From positions 1-64,000 of the forward strand of contig CAYTVG010000004.1 of the NCBI GenBank assembly GCA_964441755.1: a DNA stretch of 64,000 nt, given 5' to 3'. The DNA is from JAUMBM01 sp964441755 (GTDB lineage Bacteria; Bacteroidota; Bacteroidia; Chitinophagales; Saprospiraceae). Shown here one piece after another: positions 16,109 to 25,126 of this stretch. The stretch's first letter is position 1. Each line of letters starts with the position of its first letter. The translations under genes and the position numbers were made by a program. The notes beneath the pieces were generated by a model. That model had not been told where the DNA came from, searched no databases, and saw nothing but the letters and a program-made list of their open reading frames with translations.

Positions 16109-17194
16109 ATGAAAAAGATCAGATTGGCGGCCATTGTGTTGGCTGTCGTTTGCCTCATAGCTTTTATTGCTTACCAATCAGGCGTCCTCCAGACAGGGCA
16201 GCCGGCTGATATGCCTTCTGCCCCCGGACCGGGAGAGCAGGCCATGCCTGTAGTATCCATTCCCGTCAGGGCTATGGTCATTACATCGGCATCCCTCAAT
16301 GATTTTATTAATGTCAGTGGCACAACTGCAGCTACCGATGAAGTCCTCATCAGTAGTGAAACAGCTGGGCGCATCAAGTCCATTCTGTTTAAAGAAGGTG
16401 ATTATGTCAATAAGGGGACTATTCTCGTACGACTCGATGATGATGAACTAAAGGCACAGCACAACCGCCTCAAAGTACAGATGGAACTCAATCAAAAAAT
16501 TGCTGAACGGCTTTGGGGTCTCTATGAAAAGGAGGGGGTGAGCCTGCAGGAGTATGAGGTAGCTGCCGCAGAACTGGAAAAATCCAAGGCAGAATTGGCC
16601 CTGCTCGAGGTTCAGCTCGACAAAAGAATCATCAGGGCCCCTTTCAGTGGCCGTCTGGGTCTGCGACAGGTTAGTGAGGGAAGTTTTTTGGCTCCCGGTG
16701 CTGCTATTGTCAAGCTTGTCAGCCTCAACCCCATAAAAATTGAATTTTCCGTGCCCGAAAAATACAGCCCTCAGATCAGGCCCGGCAATATGGTAGAATT
16801 CCAGACCGAGGGCGTCGCCGGTATCCTGCGGGCAACTGTAGATGCAATCGACCCTTCTATTGACGCTGCCACCCGTACTTTTCGCATTAAGGCTACTGCC
16901 CCCAACCCGAAAGGTCAAATACTGCCCGGCGCCTTTGCCAACGTCAAGCTATCCCTCAATCAGTATGAACAGGCAATTATGATCCCTACTGAAGCTGTGA
17001 TCCCTGAGATGGGTGGCAAAAAAGTGTTCATCTACCGGAACGGAGTAGCACAGGCGACTGAAGTCACCACCGGCATTCGGCAAGAAAGCAAAATACAGAT
17101 TGTTAAAGGGCTCGTACCCGGTGATACTGTTATCATTACAGGTATCCTGCAACTCAAGCCCGACGCCCCTGTACGCATCACAGAGATAGAATAA
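16109..17194 (+). CDS. RND efflux periplasmic adaptor (membrane fusion protein)
   Basis: A 361-residue HlyD/AcrA-type adaptor that would link an inner-membrane RND pump to an outer-membrane channel. An N-terminal membrane anchor (about residues 5-25) is followed by a Pro-rich linker. Then come the lipoyl halves (ETAGRIKSILFKEGDYV, and RAPFSGRLGLRQVSEGSFL), a short alpha-hairpin, the beta-barrel and a membrane-proximal domain. ATG at 16109 is preferred to GTG at 16100. No RND pump or TolC-like gene follows: the next gene is convergent. It is therefore an orphan adaptor whose partners must be elsewhere. Confidence 0.9.
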   Translation: MKKIRLAAIVLAVVCLIAFIAYQSGVLQTGQPADMPSAPGPGEQAMPVVSIPVRAMVITSASLNDFINVSGTTAATDEVLISSETAGRIKSILFKEGDYVNKGTILVRLDDDELKAQHNRLKVQMELNQKIAERLWGLYEKEGVSLQEYEVAAAELEKSKAELALLEVQLDKRIIRAPFSGRLGLRQVSEGSFLAPGAAIVKLVSLNPIKIEFSVPEKYSPQIRPGNMVEFQTEGVAGILRATVDAIDPSIDAATRTFRIKATAPNPKGQILPGAFANVKLSLNQYEQAIMIPTEAVIPEMGGKKVFIYRNGVAQATEVTTGIRQESKIQIVKGLVPGDTVIITGILQLKPDAPVRITEIE

Positions 17195-17364
17195 ACCCTG
17201 TCGGAAATCTCCTGCACCGGATAAAGATGAGGTTTTTCTGTGTTCTCGTACTTTAGCGGGGAGCACAGGACGACATCCGGTGGCTAAAAAGGAGATGAAT
17301 CCACGCAAAGGAGCGGGGCATGGGCCCTGTAGGAAGATGCCTGATACGTACGTGCACAGTATGC

Positions 17365-17991
17365 CTACCAAGCGCGCCACAGCATTCCCAATCCAAAAAC
17401 AATGAAAGCAATGCCCACGATGCGGCGGAGCCAAAACAGGTGTATAGGCTTTATTTTTGCTCTTATCTGCCTTGCGAGCAATGCTTTGAGTGCATCTGTT
17501 GATACAATCATGACCATGACACCTGTAAAAAACTGCAGCGATGCAGCTGGTGTCAACTGCCGCTTCACCACGACACCGGCCATAATACTCGTCCAGAAAA
17601 AAACAGTAAACGGATTAACTGTATTAATCAAAAAGCCCTTGAGCCACAGCGCCTTGAAGGGGCGGTTTCGATGCAATGTCAATTGATCGCCAAAGGGCGG
17701 CGGCGGTGTCAGCAGTGCGTATACACCATAGCCCAACAGCACCCCTCCCCCTGCAACGGCACCCCAAAAGGTGAATTTATCCGTTTGAACAAGCGGATCG
17801 ACCAGATGGAAGCCCCAATACACCAAACTGATGAAGAGAATATCGCTGATCCACACCCCCAGTCCCACAGATAAGCCTGCTCGAAAACCCTGCTCTACGC
17901 CTGCCTGCACGATACCCACCAAGATAGGTCCTACCAAGAGCGAAAGGAGCAGCCCCAGGCGTATCCCTTCCCAAATTAACTGACCATCCAT
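17365..17991 (-). CDS. LysE-family exporter
   Basis: An inner-membrane protein of 208 residues with about six helices and the LysE/RhtB N-terminal pattern GIRLGLLLSLLVGPILVGIVQAG. Members export amino acids or small metabolites; the substrate cannot be read from sequence. Its ATG (17991) shares one base with the dnaN stop codon (TGATG), so translation is coupled to dnaN. The downstream gap to the convergent adaptor gene (17195-17364) holds nothing recognisable. Confidence 0.85.
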   Translation of the reverse strand: MDGQLIWEGIRLGLLLSLLVGPILVGIVQAGVEQGFRAGLSVGLGVWISDILFISLVYWGFHLVDPLVQTDKFTFWGAVAGGGVLLGYGVYALLTPPPPFGDQLTLHRNRPFKALWLKGFLINTVNPFTVFFWTSIMAGVVVKRQLTPAASLQFFTGVMVMIVSTDALKALLARQIRAKIKPIHLFWLRRIVGIAFIVFGLGMLWRAW

Positions 17992-19106
17992 CAACCGTTA
18001 AGCATTACCGGCATCACCAGCATAAGGATATCTTCGCCCTGCATCTCTTCGACCGGAAACAGAATACCCGCCCGGGTAGGCGTGCTCATTTCCAGTCTTA
18101 CCTCATCTGACTCGAGCACACTCAGCATTTCAATCAGGAAGCGCGCGTTGAAGCCAATGGCCAGCGGATCGCCATCATAAGAGCAGGGAAGCTGTTCGAC
18201 CGCCTCATTCGCAAAGTCCAGGTCCTGTGCAGAAATATTCAGGCTACCTTCATTCAACCTCAACACCACCTGGTTGGTAGTCTTGTTGGCATAGATGGCG
18301 ATACGCTTAAGAGAACTTTGAAAATCAGTCCGGGAGACCGTCAGCACCTTGGGGTTATCGACAGGGATTACAGCATTGTAATCAGGATAACGCGCATCTA
18401 TCAGACGACAGGCAAGCCTATTGTCCCCAAAGCTAAAGAAAGCGTTCGTTTTACTGAAGGACAACTTCACCTCTCCGACATCCGGCAGGGTTGCTTTGAG
18501 CAAATTGAGCGCCTTTTTGGGGATGATGAAGGATGTTGAAACTTCGCTTTCAACATTACTAAAGCTATATTTGACGAGCTTGTGCGCATCGGTGGCCACC
18601 ATAATGAGCTTATTGAAATCAATCTGGAAGTAAACCCCCGTCATAGCTGGCCGCAGCTCATCAGTACTGGTTGCAAATAAAGTTTTATTGATACCATTGG
18701 TCAGCATTTGTGCCGGCAGTGTAATAGCATCTACCTCATCGGGCTGTGGGATAGCCGGATAATCCTTCCCCTGCTCCCCCTTCTGCTTATACTTACCGTA
18801 GGCTGAGGTAATTTCTATACTATAATTATCCTCATCGATGGAAAAGGTGATGGGTTGTGCAGGAAGTGCTTTGATGGTATCCAGCAGTATCTTGCCCGGT
18901 ATAGCGACGAGGCCATTGTGATCGGCCATAACGTCCATCGTAGTTGTGAAGGAAGTCTCGAGATCAGAAGTAGCGATGGTGAGTCGATTATTTTCGATGG
19001 TAAACAGGAAGTCCTCCAAGATTGGCAGTACGGGATTGGAGGCAATTGCACCATTGGCCATCTGCAATCGCTTGAGAAGCTCTGAAGAAGATACGCTGAA
19101 TTTCAT
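17991..19106 (-). CDS. dnaN: DNA polymerase III beta subunit (sliding clamp)
   Basis: Ring-shaped processivity clamp, 371 residues, with three repeated clamp domains. It starts MKFSVSSSELLKRLQ (19106) and ends with the typical VMPVMLNG-type C-terminus. Internal signatures include NPVLPILEDFLF, ATDAHKLVKYS and GFNARFLIEML. The frame is open 88 codons further upstream but the extension overlaps the promoter. dnaA is not adjacent, which is usual for Bacteroidota. Confidence 0.97.
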   Translation of the reverse strand: MKFSVSSSELLKRLQMANGAIASNPVLPILEDFLFTIENNRLTIATSDLETSFTTTMDVMADHNGLVAIPGKILLDTIKALPAQPITFSIDEDNYSIEITSAYGKYKQKGEQGKDYPAIPQPDEVDAITLPAQMLTNGINKTLFATSTDELRPAMTGVYFQIDFNKLIMVATDAHKLVKYSFSNVESEVSTSFIIPKKALNLLKATLPDVGEVKLSFSKTNAFFSFGDNRLACRLIDARYPDYNAVIPVDNPKVLTVSRTDFQSSLKRIAIYANKTTNQVVLRLNEGSLNISAQDLDFANEAVEQLPCSYDGDPLAIGFNARFLIEMLSVLESDEVRLEMSTPTRAGILFPVEEMQGEDILMLVMPVMLNG

Positions 19107-19130
19107 GATCTGCGCGGTATTGTTGAGATG

Positions 19131-19138
19131 CAAAATTA
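19131..19138 (-). promoter_or_regulatory. -7 element of the dnaN promoter
   Basis: Minus strand TAATTTTG, an exact TAnnTTTG, 25 bases before the dnaN start codon. A TTTG lies 24 bases upstream of it, slightly beyond the usual spacing. Confidence 0.55.
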
Positions 19139-19287
19139 ACAATTCCCGGGAAAATTTTTTTACAAAAAAACACCGCTGCCGACTACTTTTACCTGCTTGC
19201 CAGGGCTTCGGCTCTACCATCATCCGGCAGGTTTTGGGGCATAGAAATCCAAACAAGTTCTTACCTTCGTGTCCGAAACCAGAAGAG

Positions 19288-20559
19288 ATGCCAAATCGCC
19301 GTCGGAGGCCGAACATACAACGCATTGGAGATATACGCGTACCTGCCGTACGGCCATGGACGCTGCGCAACGGGCTGGCAGCCTACAGCGTTCCCGCAGG
19401 TACGCAACCAGGCGTACGTGTAGAATTAATTTTTTTTGCCGGCAGACCGTACGAGCACAAACATCTCGTATCCAGGGTAGCTGCTGATATGCTTGCAGAA
19501 GGCTGCTATGGTTACGAAGGCTCCGCCCTGTCTGACCATTTTGACTACTACGGTGCGAGCATAAGTATGCCCGTAAGTCTCGATACGACCAATATATCGC
19601 TTTTATCGCTCAACAGGCATCTCCCCCACGTGCTGCCTGTTTTTGCCAACATGATTGCGCGCCCTACTTTTAACGAAGGAGAATTCAGGCGATTTTGCAA
19701 ACAGCACCAGCAGTTGCTTCGCGAAGATTTGAGCCAGGTAGACGTGGTGGCTTACCGGGAAATTACGAGCTGCATTTTTGGCAGTCAGCATCCCTATGGC
19801 TACAATAGTCGACCGGAAGACTACGATGCCCTCAGCACCCTTGACCTGCGACAGCACCATGAGCGGCTTGTACATGCGCACAATGGCCTCGTCATCATTT
19901 CCGGCGAAGTTAACAGCGCTGTGGAAGAGATGGTTGACCGTTATCTTGGCGACCTCCCAACAGGGGAAGCAGCCAGTGCTGTTGAGTTTCCGCGCATCCC
20001 CGGCACGGTTGAAAAGCTTCGGATGAGCATGCCGGAAGCGCCCCAAAGTTCCATACGCATTGGGCGGCAGCTTTTTAACCGGACCCACCCTGACGCAGCA
20101 GGTTTTTATGTTCTGGACACGCTCATCGGCGGGTATTTTGGCAGTCGCCTTATGACCAACATTCGGGAAGATAAGGGGTTTACCTATAACATTGAGAGTT
20201 CTTTTGACCCTATGCGCTTTGATGGTTGTTGGTACATTGAGTGCGAGGTAGCTCACGAAGCAGTTGACGAAACCCTTACAGAAATTTACAGAGAGATGGA
20301 AAAACTCTGCAGCCGCCCCGTCCCTGCCAGTGAGCTGCGTATGCTCAAGGGCTATCTGTTGGGCAACTACTTAACTATGGTAGATGGTCCTTTTGCCACA
20401 GCCGAGTTGCTTCGTTCTGTACTTTCCGACGGGCTTGACATGACCTCCTTTGATGAGTTGGTAAGCGTGACGCGCGAGATTTCGGCGGCGGATCTTATGC
20501 AACTGGCGCAACGCTATCTGAATCCTGACGACTGTTGGGAAGTTATTGTTGCTCCCTGA
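19288..20559 (+). CDS. M16-family peptidase-like protein, probably non-catalytic
   Basis: A 423-residue protein with two M16 domains. The N-terminal domain should carry the zinc site HxxEH, but the aligned sequence is HLVSR (within KHLVSRVAADMLAEG), so Glu and the second His are missing and it is unlikely to cleave peptides alone. The C-terminal domain keeps the Arg/Tyr substrate-grip motif GYFGSRLMTNIREDKGFTY. Such subunits normally pair with an active M16 subunit, often encoded next door. None is adjacent here. The start at MPNRRRRP (19288) excludes a long in-frame extension that overlaps dnaN. Confidence 0.88.
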   Translation: MPNRRRRPNIQRIGDIRVPAVRPWTLRNGLAAYSVPAGTQPGVRVELIFFAGRPYEHKHLVSRVAADMLAEGCYGYEGSALSDHFDYYGASISMPVSLDTTNISLLSLNRHLPHVLPVFANMIARPTFNEGEFRRFCKQHQQLLREDLSQVDVVAYREITSCIFGSQHPYGYNSRPEDYDALSTLDLRQHHERLVHAHNGLVIISGEVNSAVEEMVDRYLGDLPTGEAASAVEFPRIPGTVEKLRMSMPEAPQSSIRIGRQLFNRTHPDAAGFYVLDTLIGGYFGSRLMTNIREDKGFTYNIESSFDPMRFDGCWYIECEVAHEAVDETLTEIYREMEKLCSRPVPASELRMLKGYLLGNYLTMVDGPFATAELLRSVLSDGLDMTSFDELVSVTREISAADLMQLAQRYLNPDDCWEVIVAP

Positions 20560-20582
20560 GTAGCGGGAGTTGCACAACTTCT

Positions 20583-21221
20583 TTATTGGCGCTTGTAGTC
20601 CCCGCGTTTCCAGGCATCAAAAAACTGTTTCCAGGCTACCGGGCTAAAAATATTCATGGGAGGTCGCTGGCCGATAAAGTAGTACTGACTCGTCTGTTGC
20701 CGCAGAAAGTAATTGGCATTTTCGCGACCATCGCGAATTACTTCCGAGCGCATACGCTGCATGGCATCTTCGGCTACGTTGGTTGCTGCTATTTCGTCCA
20801 ACTCATAAGAGACATCCATAGCGAGGAATTCGAGTCGAAAATGCTCCCGGCTGGGCCATGGAAAAACGACCGTTTCAGGCAGATTGATGACATCGCGTGT
20901 CATAAGCTGAACGATGGAATACCGGTTGTCTGTCAGCGTATCCGGGATGCGGTAGCGCACAGATTCGTAGCCAATAGCGGAAAATTCGATTATATCTCCG
21001 ACTTCAACCACCAAAGAGAAGAAACCGTTGAAATCCGAGTATGTCCCCCTACTTTTTTCCAACACCAAGATATTGACGTACGGAATCGGCGCAAGCTGCT
21101 CATTGGCTCCGTCGAGAACCATACCGGAGAGTTGCACCAAGTGGGGTTCTTTGTTTTGGCCGAGCAAGCCGAACAGAGCAGTTACCAGCAAAAGGGCGGA
21201 GATAAATATCCTGCGCATCAT
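20583..21221 (-). CDS. Exported protein with carboxypeptidase-regulatory-like domain
   Basis: A 212-residue protein with a signal peptide (about residues 1-22, ending LLGQ) and a beta-sandwich domain of the CarboxypepD_reg type (about 30-115: LSGMVLDGANEQLAPIPYVN, then GTYSDFNGFFSL, IEFSAIGYE). In this phylum the domain is usually the N-terminal part of TonB-dependent receptors. Here no barrel follows, only about 90 residues that I do not recognise. The start is placed at 21221 (or 21218) because a strong promoter lies at 21257-21288, inside the longer open frame. It probably sits in the envelope; its function is unknown. Confidence 0.75.
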   Translation of the reverse strand: MMRRIFISALLLVTALFGLLGQNKEPHLVQLSGMVLDGANEQLAPIPYVNILVLEKSRGTYSDFNGFFSLVVEVGDIIEFSAIGYESVRYRIPDTLTDNRYSIVQLMTRDVINLPETVVFPWPSREHFRLEFLAMDVSYELDEIAATNVAEDAMQRMRSEVIRDGRENANYFLRQQTSQYYFIGQRPPMNIFSPVAWKQFFDAWKRGDYKRQ

Positions 21222-21256
21222 ATATTTTTTTTTGTTGCTGCTGCACTTCAGCCTTC

Positions 21257-21288
21257 CAAAGATAGTACAGTAGCGTTTATTGACCAAA
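21257..21288 (-). promoter_or_regulatory. Consensus promoter of the carboxypeptidase-regulatory-domain gene
   Basis: Minus strand TTTG (21288-21285), 20 bases, then TATCTTTG (21264-21257). This is a perfect match to the Bacteroidota TTTG / TAnnTTTG arrangement, with a start site expected near 21250. Confidence 0.8.
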
Positions 21289-21490
21289 CCATGTTGGCAC
21301 GAGACAACAACTCCCGCATAGATAAGGTATTTGGCGGCCTGTTTGTTGTATGCACGACCATAAAAAACACAGCAGGCTACGGAAAGAAAATTCCGTCAAT
21401 CAGCCCGGGTCAATGCATCTTGTTGCGGTCTGAGCGCATATTTAGTATCTATTGCCAGTCAGCACCGGTTTTGCTCCAAAGATTTTCGCA

Positions 21491-21525
21491 TTATTGAGGT
21501 GACAATATTCATGCTACCTCAATAA
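21491..21525. other. Palindrome in the gap between lon and the upstream-facing gene
   Basis: TTATTGAGGT and its exact complement (10-bp stem) flank a 15-base loop. It lies about 95 bases past the lon stop codon on lon's transcript. No T-run follows, so it may be a 3' stability structure rather than a terminator. The rest of 21289-21618 shows no gene. Confidence 0.4.
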
Positions 21526-21618
21526 CGTGAAAACGCAAAAAAGCCCTGTTTTGCTAGCGGCACAAATTACCAGATACGCCCCCTGCTTACCAAGGAAACC
21601 CTGACCACACGCTACTTA

Positions 21619-24045
21619 CTAGCTTTTTTTGGAGGCCGGCTGAAGCGCCAGTGTTATCACTTCACTCATTTTGCCAACGTATTGGATATTCAGCCCCTTT
21701 AAATAATCCTGGTTAATATCTTCCACATGTCTTCTATTCTCCTCACAAAGCAGGATGAATTTCATACCGCTTCGCTTGGCAGCGAGGATTTTTTCTTTGA
21801 TTCCCCCGACGGGAAGCACCTTGCCCCTGAGCGTAATCTCACCGGTCATTGCCAAATGAGACTTAACTTTTCTGCCCGTCAGCAGGCTGGAAAGTGCCGT
21901 CAGCATGGTAACCCCTGCAGAAGGCCCGTCTTTAGGGATAGCACCTTCGGGGACATGCAGGTGAATATCCTTTTGCTCAAAAATCAATGGATCGATGCCC
22001 AGCAAGTCGGTGTGAGCTTTTATATAACTGAGTGCAGTAGTAGCGGACTCCTTCATAACATCGCCCAAATTACCTGTGAGAATCAGTTTGCCATTTCCCT
22101 TGCTCAGACTGGCCTCAATGAATAATATTTCTCCCCCTACAGCAGTCCAGGCCAGACCGATGGCCACACCAGCCTCTTCCAGCGGTTGGAAGCTATCGGA
22201 GGTGAAGCGTGCGGGGCCCAGAATTTCGTGCAGACTCTCCACCTTGATGGTAGGTTCGTATTTTTCTTCCATGGCTACCCTTTTGGCGACAAAACGCATA
22301 ACAGCTGCCAGCTGCCGGTCAAGCGAGCGCACGCCCGATTCCCGCGTATAGTCCTGAATGATAGCTGTGAGTACCTTCCCGCCCAATTTGACATGCTTAG
22401 CATCCAGCCCATGATCTTTGCGTTGTTTGGGAAGCAGATGGCGTTTGGCTATTTCCACCTTTTCCTCCAACGAATAACCGCTGAGATCAATAATCTCCAT
22501 CCGGTCAAGCAGCGGCTGTTGTATTGTACTTAAGGAATTAGCTGTGGCGATAAATAAGACCTTCGACAAATCATACTCCATTTCGAGATAATTGTCGTAG
22601 AAGGAATTGTTCTGTTCCGGATCAAGCACCTCCAACAATGCGGAAGAAGGATCTCCCCTGAAATCACGCCCTACTTTATCAATTTCATCCAAAATAAAGA
22701 CAGGATTAGAAGCATCTGCCTTTTTCATGGACTGCAGAATGCGCCCTGCCATGGCACCTATGTAGGTTTTGCGGTGCCCTCTTATTTCGCTCTCGTCGTG
22801 CACCCCCCCCAAGGACATACGAATAAACTTGCGCTTGAGTGCATTCGCGACAGACTTGCCGAGGGACGTTTTACCGACGCCCGGAGGGCCCACCAGGCAG
22901 AGAATAGGTGCCTTCATATCCCCCTTGAGCTTCAGCACTGCCAAATGCTCCAGGATGCGCTCCTTGACTTTTTCGAGTCCGTAGTGGTCTTTATCGAGCA
23001 CTTCCCGCACCCTGCGAAGATTAAAGTCGTCTTTGGTACATTTATTCCAAGGCAAATCCAGGACAAACTCGAGATAATTGAGTTGAATACTGTGATCCGC
23101 CAGTTGAGGATTCATACGACGCAACTTCGCAATTTCCTTGTCAAAAGCAGCTTTTGCATGTGCAGGCCAGTCTTTGCCTTCGGCTCGTTGGATTAGCCTG
23201 TTGATATCTTCCTCGTGCGAGCTATGCCCAAGTTCTTCCTGAATAGTGCGCAACTGCTGGTTGAGAATATAGTCCCGCTGCTGCTTTTCCATATCCCCCC
23301 TTACCTTATTCTCTATCTGGTCTTTAATTTCGAGGATACGAAGCTCATTATTGAGCTCCATGAGCACGCGATTTGCCTTCTCTCCCAAATCATCTATTTC
23401 CAGTATGCTCTGTTTGATATCCATTCCTACATTGAGGTTGGAGGAAATAAAATTGAGCAAAAATCCGGGATTATTAATATTGCGCAGCACCACAGTCGCT
23501 TCGGAAGGAATATTGGGCGAAAGTTCGATGATTTGGCGAGCCTGGTCCTGAATGGTAGAGACGAGGGCATCAAATTCGAGTTTATTGGCCGGTGCTGTAT
23601 GCTCCAACATCCTGACCTTACCTACCATAAAAGGCAGCGTTTCGGTCACTTCAACCAGTTTACACCTACGACGTCCCTGCAAGATTGCGGTGATGGTTCC
23701 GTCAGGCATCCGCAGCAACTTCAGGACGCGAGCTATAGTCCCCACCCTATACAGATCGGTCGCTTCAGGTTCCTCGATGTTGAGGTCTCGCTGAGCCATT
23801 ACAGCCACAAAGCGGTTGGTTTCGTAAGCCTTATTAATTGCCTTGATGGAGCGATCACGACCCACCGTAATCGGTACCACGATATTGGGAAAAAGAACAG
23901 TATTTTTCAGTGCGAGCACAGGAAGCACTTCCGGATAAGACTCATCCGGGTCGGTTTCTTCCTCATCTTCGAAGGGCAACATGGGAAGAAAATCTGCTTC
24001 ATCCTCAAACCCACGATGGGCAAAAAAATCTTCAAACATATTCAT
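21619..24045 (-). CDS. lon: ATP-dependent Lon protease
   Basis: Cytosolic AAA+ protease that degrades damaged and regulatory proteins. It has 808 residues. The LON substrate-binding domain spans about 40-240 (LPVLALKNTVLFPNIVVPITVG), followed by a coiled coil and the AAA+ module (Walker A GPPGVGKTSLGKS, Walker B PVFILDEIDKVG). The protease domain has the catalytic Ser in PKDGPSAG and the Lys in GGIKEKILAAKR. The acidic N-terminal extension (about 35 residues) is longer than in E. coli. The upstream region is unusual in carrying repeats and a palindrome. Confidence 0.97.
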   Translation of the reverse strand: MNMFEDFFAHRGFEDEADFLPMLPFEDEEETDPDESYPEVLPVLALKNTVLFPNIVVPITVGRDRSIKAINKAYETNRFVAVMAQRDLNIEEPEATDLYRVGTIARVLKLLRMPDGTITAILQGRRRCKLVEVTETLPFMVGKVRMLEHTAPANKLEFDALVSTIQDQARQIIELSPNIPSEATVVLRNINNPGFLLNFISSNLNVGMDIKQSILEIDDLGEKANRVLMELNNELRILEIKDQIENKVRGDMEKQQRDYILNQQLRTIQEELGHSSHEEDINRLIQRAEGKDWPAHAKAAFDKEIAKLRRMNPQLADHSIQLNYLEFVLDLPWNKCTKDDFNLRRVREVLDKDHYGLEKVKERILEHLAVLKLKGDMKAPILCLVGPPGVGKTSLGKSVANALKRKFIRMSLGGVHDESEIRGHRKTYIGAMAGRILQSMKKADASNPVFILDEIDKVGRDFRGDPSSALLEVLDPEQNNSFYDNYLEMEYDLSKVLFIATANSLSTIQQPLLDRMEIIDLSGYSLEEKVEIAKRHLLPKQRKDHGLDAKHVKLGGKVLTAIIQDYTRESGVRSLDRQLAAVMRFVAKRVAMEEKYEPTIKVESLHEILGPARFTSDSFQPLEEAGVAIGLAWTAVGGEILFIEASLSKGNGKLILTGNLGDVMKESATTALSYIKAHTDLLGIDPLIFEQKDIHLHVPEGAIPKDGPSAGVTMLTALSSLLTGRKVKSHLAMTGEITLRGKVLPVGGIKEKILAAKRSGMKFILLCEENRRHVEDINQDYLKGLNIQYVGKMSEVITLALQPASKKS

Positions 24046-24107
24046 TGGTAATTAGTGCAGTCAGTAATGCCGACCAAGTCTATGAAAAAAATAACCTTTT
24101 TTTGATC

Positions 24108-24245
24108 GACAAAATGACGGTATTTTGGGGCGTGATAACCCGTTTTATCTATGGCAAAATTTATGCCATAGCCAAAGCGGACAAAAGTACGGCCTTTTTC
24201 CCGTCAAAACGTCATGAAAGCGTGTAAAAAACCGACAAAATGCCG
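24108..24245. repeat. Three short direct repeats and a palindrome upstream of lon
   Basis: Three copies of GACAAAA-nnn-CGG-like sequence occur at 24108-24120, 24180-24192 and 24234-24245, each followed by a T-rich run. The middle copy contains the complement of a lon -7 element (TACTTTTG, 24189-24182, minus). An 8-bp palindrome CTATGGCA/TGCCATAG (24149-24171) would fall at the 5' end of the lon transcript. The arrangement looks like an operator region between lon and the divergent glycosyltransferase gene; no known binding site is recognised. Confidence 0.45.
24182..24189 (-). promoter_or_regulatory. -7 element of the lon promoter
   Basis: Minus strand TACTTTTG matches TAnnTTTG. The nearest TTTTG upstream is 15 bases away, short of the usual 17-23. 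The leader would be about 130 bases and begins with the palindrome at 24149-24171. Confidence 0.5.
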
Positions 24246-24352
24246 TTTTTATGCTGAGTTCGGCTGCTGCTCGCTGTCAGGGGGGATCATGCCGACCTAA
24301 GCTGTTGGCACGCTGGCCAGTCAAGCTCTTGTTAATTGATAATGATGCATCT

Positions 24353-25117
24353 ATGTCAGTGCAATTATCTGTACTCATTACTACCTTCAATGAACGCACA
24401 CAGCTACCCGCCCTGTTGGCAAGTCTCGATGGCTGGGTTGATGATATTCTCATTGTAGATTCTTTCAGTACCGACGGGACAGCCGAATATGCCCGTACGC
24501 AGGGCGTAAGGGTATTGCAGCGATCTTACCAGGGTCCTTCTGATCAAAAAAACTGGGCTATCCCCCAGATGCTGCACCCTTGGGTACTAATTCTCGATGC
24601 GGATGAACGTCCGGGGCCAACCCTTCGCACCGAAATAGAGCGGATACTCACGCAAGCCCGCCCCCCGGCCGATGCCTACTGGATTCCAAGGCGTAATCAT
24701 TTCATGGGCAAGCGCATCCACTACAGTGGCTGGCAAGGCGATGCTGTTATAAGGCTTATCAGGCGCGATCGGTGCCGCTACGACGACAAGCAAGTACATG
24801 AAGAAATAGACCAGCAGGGCCTCATAACAGGTCGCCTCAAGGGTTGGCTCGATCACTATACCTTCAAAGACTCTGCCCATTTTTTAGCTAAAATGGAGCG
24901 CTACGCGCTCTGGTCTGCAAAGGATCACGCCGCCACAACCCAACACATCAGTTACTTTCATCTAGCCATTAAGCCGGCCTTCCGATTCTTCAAACATTAC
25001 GTCCTTCAACAAGGATTCCGCGATGGCAGGGTGGGATTTATCATCAGTGCCATTATGGCCTGGGGCGTATTTTTGCGCTATGTAAAAATGCTGGAAGTCC
25101 GGCAATCTACTCAATAA
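24353..25117 (+). CDS. Family 2 glycosyltransferase (WaaE/KdtX-like)
   Basis: A 254-residue GT-A enzyme. The N-terminal SVLITTFNE and DDILIVDSFSTDGT bind the nucleotide sugar; the metal site is in LDADERP. Downstream QVHEEI and LDHYTFKD, then a C-terminal hydrophobic segment (VGFIISAIMAWGVFLRYV), match the lipopolysaccharide-core WaaE group. It probably adds a sugar to an envelope glycan. Homologous sequence begins at MSVQLSVLIT (24353); the frame is open 34 codons upstream without homology. It is 9 bases upstream of the epimerase gene. Confidence 0.88.
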   Translation: MSVQLSVLITTFNERTQLPALLASLDGWVDDILIVDSFSTDGTAEYARTQGVRVLQRSYQGPSDQKNWAIPQMLHPWVLILDADERPGPTLRTEIERILTQARPPADAYWIPRRNHFMGKRIHYSGWQGDAVIRLIRRDRCRYDDKQVHEEIDQQGLITGRLKGWLDHYTFKDSAHFLAKMERYALWSAKDHAATTQHISYFHLAIKPAFRFFKHYVLQQGFRDGRVGFIISAIMAWGVFLRYVKMLEVRQSTQ

Positions 25118-25126
25118 CCTCCGATC

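Noticed and set aside
20535..21497. 320-codon plus-strand frame
   Set aside because: Antisense to the carboxypeptidase-regulatory-domain gene and its consensus promoter; no recognisable protein.
23215..24051. 278-codon plus-strand frame
   Set aside because: Antisense to the N-terminal half of lon; no family resemblance.
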